64,000 bases of DNA from positions 53,174 to 117,173 of the forward strand of contig MPNW01000558.1 in assembly GCA_011800805.1 (NCBI GenBank), in the 5' to 3' direction. The DNA is from Hirudo medicinalis (lineage: Eukaryota > Annelida > Clitellata > Hirudinida > Hirudinidae). Positions 55,824-64,000 of the stretch are shown piece after piece. Under the pieces are notes generated by a model. That model was given only the letters and a program-made list of their open reading frames with translations, searched no databases and was not told the origin of the DNA. Each line of letters opens with the position of its first letter. The stretch's first letter is position 1. Both the position numbers and the translations under genes were made by a program.

Positions 55824-57945
55824 TTAACATTATAATAAATAATATAATATAATATAATAATCAAAATATCATCAATGTTTATAATGTTATTATTACTATT
55901 ATTACCAATAATTAAATCCAGAAGATGAACAAATGTATTTTAATAAAACAACTTATTGTAACACAATATTGGACAAATTTTCGACAAAATGTCGATCAAG
56001 CGCAAATAAATAATGAATTTAATAAGTTGTTGAAATTGATTGAATTGTGTGAATTTAATGAATTGATTGAATTGATTGAATTGAAGGACAACCGTGCAAT
56101 GGTCGTGGGTTTTCATTTTCCTCGGATGAAATGTGAAGTTGGAAGTCACTCGAGCTTCTTGACTGAAAACATTTATTAAAATATTTTTAAAATAAATAAA
56201 TAAAATTTATTTACGAAAATATTTATAAATTTATAAATTTGTGCACTTTAATTTCTAAAACTCGAAGAATATGAAAACAATTTAATACTTAAGAACATTT
56301 TTATTCCTTGAGATTTGCTGATGACTTCACAACATGACGAATAAAATATAAAAATATTCATAACAAATAATAATAATAAGTAATAATAAATAATAATTAA
56401 TAATAATTTACAAAATCAAGTTAATTTATAATGTGTTCGTAATTCAACAAAGCGGGAATCGATTTCAAACCTGAAGTCTGAACTCGGTGATGCACCTTTC
56501 GACCAATTCATGAGCTGTTTCCTTGTTGGTCACCATGAGACTCTTCGTCTGAAAGATTTACAAGATTTACAAGATTTTCCAAGATTTACAGGATTTACAA
56601 GATTTACAAGATTTACAGGATTTACAGGATTTACAAGATCCTCAACCACATTTTACTTCTTCATGCAATTTCATCGGCGCTTTTTGAGAGATTTCATCTG
56701 ATGTTTCACTTTCGCTTTTCAAAGATTGTCTTTTAAACGATTAAAATTGCTTCTTAAAATGTGCCCAAATGAAATATCATCCTTCTAAAGAATTAGTGAG
56801 GTGTTGATATCACTTCATTACAGGTTGATATCACCTCCTTGTTTCAGAAAGAAAGTGTAGGAGAAACACAAGTCTTGAGACGTCAAACCCAAGGATGGAT
56901 TAGGAGGATAAAGAAAGCCATTGCAAGAAGGGTTCAAATGCAGCGGATGAATATGATGATGATGACGACGGTGATGATGAATATGGCGTCGATGACGGTG
57001 AGATTCATCGCAATGGAAGAATAAAGACTGAATTCTACCCACCACAGAGTACGAAAGGTCATTAAGTGTGATTTTTATCGGCAAACTTGACTTCTCCTTG
57101 TCCCTCGCAACTGATATGTGACTGGAATGAAAATGCATTCGTGTTCAACGACGTGTGACAAACATTGCAATGAATAACAACAAACATAACATTGAACTAT
57201 TTAAATGAATGCTATTTGTTATTGTAGGAGATGTTAACGAGGCTTAAACATCGTCCTCTTAAAACATCAACAGCTTTGAAATAATAATTGCGAACGAATG
57301 TCTTCAGAGGCCTTGAAATGGGTGTTTCAGAAATTGGGGATAAAAATTATCAATTTGGTTTGATCATCAATTTACTGAACAGCTACAATTTTTTCATCAT
57401 CAACCAAGCTATGGCACCGAGATGTGATTAGTTTCACTGACTTCGGAGTGCAATTGATTGAAGGAGTGCAATTGATTGAAGGAGTGCAATTGATTGAAAG
57501 AGTGCAATTGATTGAAGAAGTGCAATTGGTTGAAGGAGTGCAATTGATTGGAAGAGTGCAATTGATTGAAGAAGTGCAATTGGTTGAAGGAGTGCAATTG
57601 GTTGAAAGAGTGCAATTGATTGAAAGAGTGCAATTGATTGAAGAAGTGCAATTGGTTGAAGGAGTGCAATTAGTTGAAGGAGTGCAATTGATTGAATGAA
57701 TGCAGTGGATTGAAAAAGAACGATTCACCACATCACCTACTCTCGCCTCTGCAAACATTTAAAATATGCGAATAATTTAAAAATATTCTCATAAAAATAT
57801 CTGCCCCTAATTTCAAAGACCTTGAAACTGAAAAATGTTTTTGAGAATTTGTTCGTAAAAACCTTCAGAAGTTGTCAACAATCATTCATATGTTATTATT
57901 ATTGTTGTTGTTGCTGTATTAATAATAACAATAGCTATTGTTGCC

Positions 57946-58002
<57 letters not shown>

Positions 58003-58006
58003 GTTG

Positions 58007-58079
<73 letters not shown>

Positions 58080-58194
58080 CATCATCATTATTATTACTAT
58101 TATTATCATCATCATAAANTTGTATTATTATTTATTATTTATTATTATTGTTGTTATTGTTATTTATTATTATTATTATTATTTATTATTATTA

Positions 58195-58244
<50 letters not shown>

Positions 58245-59885
58245 CATCATCATCATTATTACTATTATTATCATCATCATAAAACCGCTTAATCACACAA
58301 CAAGCGGCTCACTTGTGAAGGACCTGAAACCAAATGTCCCTGATGTTTTTACTCGTGAAGATGGCCACTTGGTTGTTGGAGGCAGGCCATCCGATGACGA
58401 AGGAGAGATGGTGAAGGCACTGCAAGGAGAGGAATTGAGGCACTGAGTTCAAGTCCAGCCACATCTCCGACAACTTGATCCATTCCTTCAGACTGTACTT
58501 GTCACGTGACCTGCGCACGACGACGTCATCGTTGATGTCAGGATGGATGGATAGATTGATGGATGAATTAAGTAATGCAACCATCGTCATGTTGATGTTT
58601 GCTTGGTTAATATGCAAAACGAATGATGTCGATGATGCTACACATGATGCTAGTTTTAACTCACAGGAGAAGTTTTTATTAATAATTGAATAAGTTATGC
58701 AATTTTCATCACTACATCACATCAACACAACACAACACCAACACAGCAACGCAACATCAACATCACACCAACACAGCAGCGCAACATCAACACGTCGAAA
58801 GGTCACCAACTTTTCCTTGGCGATGACGAGAAGGTCGTTGTAGAGGAAGATGCATCTCTCTTTGATGTTGGATCCCTGAGTCATTATTTCACATTTCATT
58901 ACATTAAACGCTAAATTAACATGCTGAGATTATTATAATAAAAATAATAATTGTTGTTGTTGTTGTTGTTGCAGAGGTTTGTTTTACAAATGAGGCTGTA
59001 AATATCTCTGAAAACTCTTCAAACAGACCTGAAACCATGCGCCATACTCTTGTTCATTCATGCATGCATGCATTCATGCATTCATTCATTCACTCACTCA
59101 ATCCTTCAGCTTGAAGTCAAACGAGGCAAGCATGTTGAACAGCAACTTTGAATATTTCAAATGACATTCCATCGTACAACCAACGGTGAAAATAATAATC
59201 TAACATAATTTATGTATTAATTCGTCTCACTTCCCATGAATAAATTATTGTAATAACGATCGTTATTATTCATGAATAAATTATTATAATTGCAAGTCGT
59301 TTCATTCATGAATAACTTATTAACGTGCAGCATAATCTTAAACAAATACATTCCTCCATCTTACATCAACAATGAATCGGTCGGCGGAATCTGGACGTAG
59401 TTTGACACAAGGCAGATCCTACATTCGAGTGTGAATGAGTGAATGAATGCACTGGTGCAAAAGTGAATGAATGCAGGGTGAATTGAATGCACAGAGTCAA
59501 ATGATTGTAAGAGCGGAAGAATCTAACGAACTGATGAGCCAGCTTAAAATGTCAGCACAAATCATCACCAGGGGTTGTATGAATGTTTTTGTTGAGCAAA
59601 GTTATTAGAATAAGTTACCGACCTAATTAATATTAATGACGCATTAAGCATAAAATATTCAACGAAGAATGGACATTTAAATTGCCGCAAATTAAATGCT
59701 AATTAGAATAAAGATCGCATGTAATGAGTCCAGCCAATCAGAGTCGACGAATGCTGATGAAGAGCACGAGGTAGTAAACTTGTGCATATTAATGAGCTCA
59801 TGTGGTGACGCACAGGACACCAGTTCGTCATCATAATCAGCATTATCATCATCAGCGCCATTATTATCACCATCATCGGCATCGT

Positions 59886-59917
<32 letters not shown>

Positions 59918-62900
59918 CCATCATCATCATAGTCGTCGTCAACAGCATAGCCAGCTTCACAACTTCACAAGCGCACATCAAGTGGTGACAAATAGCATTG
60001 TGTTGATGTCGAGATATTGGACCAGTGTTTAATGTGAGCAATCAATCTGAGGCGGTAATGGTGATGATGACGATGACGACGATGACGATGATGATGATGA
60101 TGATGATGATGATGCTGATGATGCTGATGATGATGATGACGATGGTGATGTTGAGTTTAAGAGCTTATATCGAATGGGAACATAACGGATGGTAAATCTG
60201 ACATCAATTATTTTAAACAATAATTTTGTCCTCAGTGCAAAATATTCATCCTCAAAAACATATTGCTAATACTACTAATATTGTTGTTATTATAGAATTA
60301 TGAATATTATTAATTACTAATATTATTGATGTTTAATGATTCTAAAGTTGACAATTCAATAAACCTTGCAGATTTGTACGAGTCCCTCCAAGACCAACTT
60401 CCTATTTCCGTGGAGAGGATCACTTGGTTTGAATTCGGAATTCCTTTTCCTGTTGCAAAATGATCAATCATTAATTCAATAATTTATTTATTCAAGCATT
60501 CATTTATTCAATCACTCATTCATTTATTCAATCACTCATTCATTTATTCAATCACTCATTCATTTATTCAATCACTCATTNNNNNNNNNNNNNNNNNNNN
60601 NNNNNNNNNNNNNNNNNNNNNNNNNNNNNNNNNNNNNNNNNNNCATTCATTTATTCAATCACTCATTCATTTATTCAATCACTCATTCATTTATTCAATC
60701 ACTCATTCATTTATTCAATCACTCATTTATTTAATCAAACATTCATTCATTTGTTCAATCATTCGATTATTCATTCTTTCAGTCAGTCAGTCGTTCCCCC
60801 TCCCAAGAATTATTTCCAATAAAATTACTTCCCAAGAATGAATTATATTATTATTTTAAACACACATTAATTCAAAATTTCATAAAAAATGTGCTTTCAA
60901 AATAATAATTATAGGCATTTCTTTCAATATTAGTAGCGACAATTCTATCATGCGATGACGATGACGATGATGACGATGATGATGATGACGATGATGGCGA
61001 TGATGATGGCGATGACGATGATGATGCATTAATGCGATGAGTAACACGATCCATCCAATCACGTTAGCCTGGCAAGTCAAAGCACGGTGAAGTCGATTCA
61101 AAGTTGTTAATTATGCGATGACCGTGATTATAATTTGAATAATTTATGATAATTTGGATGCGAATGATATTAATATTTTGTAGACTAAAAGAAAAACGTA
61201 TTGTTGCATATTCATGATGATGGATGTAGCATCTCATTATTATGCAAATGATATGTCTCACGAGCCAAGATCAATGCTCTCTTCGAATTGCATTCATCAC
61301 AAGATCAACTTGAGGATTATCAAATTGATTTCTTATTATTAGCATCCATCAATTTAACTGTTAACTACTTAATATATTACATTATATTAAAATATTATTA
61401 TTATTATTCTATTACATTATTTTATTATTATTATTATTATTGTTGTTGTTATTGTTATTATTATTATTATTATTATTAATGTTATTAATGTCATTGTTGT
61501 TATTATCATTACCATTATTAATTGGCACTGATATCTGCGAAAACATCAATAAAGTGTGACTCAACGACAGCAGCGAATCAATTAGCATAAAATATGTTAA
61601 TGAATCAATTAAGTGAATTATTAGATTAAATTATGTTAATTGATGAGATTAAAATATTCACGAGGTCACTTACTCCTTGGTCGGGGAATGTTTCCTGTTC
61701 ATTGCTCTCATCAACACGCCACCACTCGACTGTCTGCGACTTCTTTCTGTCTGAAATAATCCATTTAGCATTTTGTAGGCCAATCAATAATAGTCATTAT
61801 ATTTACCTAATTATTATATAATTATTAAAACAATAATTCAGTTGTTAATAATATTTTTTAAATGAATCATTGACTGCTGAGAAGTCCAACGTTAACATGA
61901 GGAGTTTCTGTTCGCGACTTGATCGTGGAAACAGAAATTGGATTCACAATTGACTTGCGATGATTATAATTATGAAATTATATTTATTATAATCAACGTA
62001 CTTGAGGTATTACGTCATTAACAATTATGATCGTCTTTATGTTCAATTATCTTTAACAGTCAAAAACCATGGACTTTTTAAAATCAAATCGAATTCCTTT
62101 AAAAATTGATGTTTGCAAATCCAAGAGGAGTTTAAAGTTATTTGAAATTGTATTTAAAGTGAATTTCATTAAAATTATTATTTAATTAAAATTATTTAAT
62201 TCAATAAAATTATTTAATTCAATAAAAGTATTTCATAAATTAAAAATTTGTAATTCATTTTATTTGTCACGCGCATTGTGAGGAAGGCCTGAGTTTTGAG
62301 GAAAACAAACAATATGCAAATTTTGATGACGATTTAGGAAATCCATTCATCATCATCATCATCATCATCATCGTCATCATCATCATCATCATCGTCGTCG
62401 TCTTCATCATCATCGTCGTCTTCATCATCATCGTCGTCTTCATCATCATCGTTGTCTTCATCATCATCACTATTGAGTTATTGTTACATTGAGGTGTGTC
62501 ACGAGTAACAGCGGCGGTTTTTTTCAAAAAAAGAATGAACACGAATAAACAGCATTCCTGTAGTCGTCTCCTTGTTGTATAACCATCTCAATGTTGTATA
62601 ACCATCTCAATGTTGTATAACCATCTCAATGTTGTATAACCTTCTCAATGTTGTATAACCTTCTCAATGTTGTATAACCATCATCCGACATTCTCTCGAA
62701 GCATTAATTATGAGCAGAATAAAATAATAATTCGAGGTAATAAATTTAAATCATAATTCACAACAGCTTATTAAACAGAGTTTAAACCATACTCAGCGGT
62801 AATAAATTGAATTCATTCGATAAATTGATTTAATGAATTCCGAATAATAATCCAATAAATTCCGAATGTGGAAGACCAACCGAGTTGTCGTGAAAAGTTC

Positions 62901-64000
62901 CGTTCGTAGATGTTTTGTTGTCCTCGTGACTCCTCAACTTTTTCATTTCAATCCTCGATTTCATTGTACTCTGAAAATCATTGAATGTTGTTGACGAAAC
63001 AATCGAACAAACGAACGACTTCACAACAACAACAACGACGATCGACGAAGGAAGATCAAGAGTTTTATGCTCCTTAAAATTTGAAATTACTTGTTCATTT
63101 AAGCGACATTTAATGAAAATTAAATTTATTATGAGTGGATGGTGACTTAAGTGACTAACTTCGTGATCAGTGATTAAATGCGAACAAAATTATTTTCCCG
63201 ACATTCAGCAGTTTTCAAATTCTGGGAGAAAACTTTGAATTTGAAAGTGAGTTTGAATGAAATACAAACGAATGAGTTGCATGAAAATAACTGAACATCT
63301 GAAGCAAACAGGAGACTAATAATCTGAGCCGAGTGATGGATTTTATGCAAATTAGGTGAATATTTAATGAGCATCGAATATGTGGCTACCTATTTTAACA
63401 TATTGAATATCGTTAGTTGCACCTATTCACCTCAATTGTCCAGACCACACACGATGTTTAAGACAGATTAAAACAACGAGACAACTTCAATTTAAGGTCA
63501 ACAAGCTACGAATTGCTTTGAACTTTTTTGCGCCAAGAACTCTCGACGACTCACAAGCCAATGAAAAGTAAACAAAACGAAATATTTGAAATTGCTTACG
63601 AATGAGTCTCAGGTGTTTCAAGCCAATACAGGTGCAGCGAAAATCATAACAACCACCGAATATTCGGCGAATGCACAAAAACAATGAATTCTGAAAATTT
63701 CGAAATGTTTGCAAAACTTAAAAAGCGATATTTTAGAAGGAACCAACTCACTCGGCTTCAAGTTTGAAGTTCATTCGCAAGTAACAATGAATTATGTTAA
63801 ATTATTATCCAATTGAATTAAAATACTTTTCAATTATTTTTAATCCACAGCGCAGCATTCCATCGACTGAGAAGTTGACAGACGCAGAATCGAATCTCGA
63901 CTGGCTTTTATCGGTGAAGCTGCTGTTCAAAGTACGCTGCTAAAGTTGATGGTCTCAACAACCAAGCATCAACTGAAGTCTAATTTCTCCAACTCACCTG
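53159..64000 (-). CDS. ARHGAP20: Rho GTPase-activating protein, ARHGAP20-type (N-terminus off right edge)
   Basis: Phase-consistent exons: 62881-62970, 61674-61750, 60364-60449, 58807-58875, 58313-58497, 57043-57121, 56471-56548, 56093-56162, 55582-55704, 54878-55011, 54392-54550, 54090-54199, 53491-53900 and 53159-53283 (stop at 53159). A CAG|GTGAGT donor at 63998 ends a further exon cut by the window edge. Order: basic N-terminus (AMNRKHSPTKE), PH domain (RKLVLEGLVQICK|GSNIKER...LFLYNDLLVIAKEK, WIKLSEMW, LSFVIGWPASNNQVAIF), RA-like segment (TKSLMVTNKETAHELVERCI), then RhoGAP: LFGRDLSEIFEHNHLCPALM, TGIFRRCAS with the arginine finger (GIFR), EFLRSMPDCLLTSALYSDWV, and YLPQSHLLLLKHLL...MTPYNIAVCISQCLLW. 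It should speed GTP hydrolysis on Rho-family GTPases downstream of Ras/Rap binding. The C-terminal tail after the GAP domain is short (ending LLNMNLI), so the protein is much smaller than vertebrate ARHGAP20 and closer to TAGAP. Orthology to one paralogue is not certain. Confidence 0.87.
54225..54378. repeat. (AAT)n-rich intron microsatellite
   Basis: Irregular AAT/AATG repeats in an intron of the RhoGAP gene. Confidence 0.8.
55787..55865. repeat. (AAT)n microsatellite
   Basis: About ten AAT units, then AATAT variants, in an intron of the RhoGAP gene. Confidence 0.8.
56555..56640. repeat. 10-bp tandem repeat
   Basis: Eight or more copies of AGATTTACAA/AGATTTACAG beside the exon at 56471-56548. 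Confidence 0.8.
57447..57700. repeat. 18-bp minisatellite
   Basis: About fourteen copies of GTGCAATTGATTGAAGGA with GAA/AGA and ATT/GTT variants, in an intron. It reads VQLIEG/VQLVEG on plus and is open in two minus frames. The variants form a higher-order pattern: the block GGAAGAG...GAAGAAG recurs. Confidence 0.9.
57893..58281. repeat. (TTA)n microsatellite, duplicated block
   Basis: Nearly 390 bp of TTA with TTG and ATC interruptions. The ending ATCATCATCATTATTATTAC plus TATTATTATCATCATCATAAA occurs twice (about 58078-58118 and 58241-58283), with an N at 58119 just after the first. Confidence 0.9.
59880..59932. repeat. (ATC)n microsatellite
   Basis: ATC/ACC units in an intron of the RhoGAP gene. 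Confidence 0.8.
60057..60150. repeat. (GATGAC/GAT)n microsatellite
   Basis: GAT units with GAC and GCT variants. Poly-Ser or poly-Asp frames over it are artefacts. Confidence 0.85.
60480..60735. repeat. 20-bp tandem repeat with assembly gap
   Basis: CATTCATTTATTCAATCACT repeats at least four times on each side of a 63-base N run (60581-60643). The true copy number is unknown. Confidence 0.92.
60952..61028. repeat. (GAT/GAC)n microsatellite
   Basis: GATGAC and GATGGC units in an intron of the RhoGAP gene. Confidence 0.85.
61385..61515. repeat. (TTA/TTG)n microsatellite
   Basis: Interrupted ATT repeats in an intron of the RhoGAP gene. Confidence 0.8.
62345..62470. repeat. (ATC/GTC/TTC)n microsatellite
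   Basis: ATCATC units with a recurring CGTCGTCTTCATCATCAT block of about 18 bp. Confidence 0.85.
62571..62685. repeat. 19-bp tandem repeat
   Basis: Six copies of ATAACCATCTCAATGTTGT with CCTT variants. Confidence 0.88.
62971..63997 (-). other. Intron of the RhoGAP gene at right edge
   Basis: No exon is firmly supported between the acceptor before 62970 and the donor at 63998. An ATG at about 63774 (minus: MNFKLEAE, then GTGAGT) could be an alternative first exon, but it is weak. Confidence 0.4.

Noticed and set aside
57372..57758. Minus-strand 128-codon repeat ORF (NCTPST-type)
   Set aside because: It is the reverse frame of the 18-bp minisatellite; no start context or splice link to the host gene.
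57822..58446. Poly-Tyr and poly-Ile ORFs of over 100 codons
   Set aside because: They are translations of the (TTA)n microsatellite within an intron of the RhoGAP gene.
59703..61101. Poly-Ser, poly-His and poly-Met frames
   Set aside because: They come from GAT/ATC microsatellites in introns.
62267..62542. 91-codon minus frame (poly-Met/Thr)
   Set aside because: It is the reverse reading of an ATC/GTC microsatellite.

Overview
The window is AT-rich nuclear DNA from an animal. Genes have many small exons with GT-AG introns, some only 65-80 bp, and the intergenic DNA is crowded with microsatellites, minisatellites and decayed transposons of many classes. The conserved genes (WDR70, ADAT1, MKS1, RUSF1, an ARHGAP20-type RhoGAP) fit a metazoan. 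MKS1 implies a ciliated animal. The transposon mix and the secreted cationic peptide genes suggest a marine invertebrate, possibly a tunicate, but the species cannot be named from the sequence. Short N runs and junction duplications mark assembly joins.

Layout. 1-11 kb: isolated exon candidates on +, including a tetraspanin loop exon, several tandem-repeat blocks and a decayed Gypsy-type gag/protease fragment. 11-15.2 kb: broken LINEs, one split by a segment carrying a transposon-like ORF. 15.9-20.4 kb: WDR70 (-, intronless) and ADAT1 (+, multi-exon), head to head. 20.5-23.5 kb: a disabled cysteine-rich transposon-like gene, a MITE, an orphan terminal exon and a Tc1/mariner remnant. 26-27.4 kb: a LINE.

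28.2-30.4 kb holds the most interesting locus: two tandem paralogous genes for short secreted, strongly cationic, probably amphipathic peptides resembling linear antimicrobial peptides. They share leader, tail and a splice acceptor just before the ATG. 30.9-34.4 kb: a compact intronless FCP1-type CTD phosphatase with BRCT domain (-), a predicted 81-residue two-TM protein (+) and a broken copy of the FCP1-like gene (+). 35.9-36.4 kb: a predicted 135-residue membrane protein.

36.6-48.8 kb: MKS1 (-) and RUSF1 (+), head to head, with 190 bp between their start codons. A LINE lies in an MKS1 intron. A rearranged, apparently nested pair of R2-like (restriction-like-endonuclease type) elements fills RUSF1 intron 8. 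48.8-53.1 kb is transposon territory: a tRNA-like SINE candidate, a dispersed repeat shared with 35.3 kb, and a dead hAT. 53.2-64.0 kb: an ARHGAP20-type gene (-) with PH, RA-like and RhoGAP regions. Its introns hold most of the microsatellites, and its N-terminus lies beyond the right edge.

No tRNA, rRNA or CRISPR array was found. Exon boundaries were worked out by eye from splice motifs and reading-phase agreement. Family names rest on recognised motifs, not on a search.
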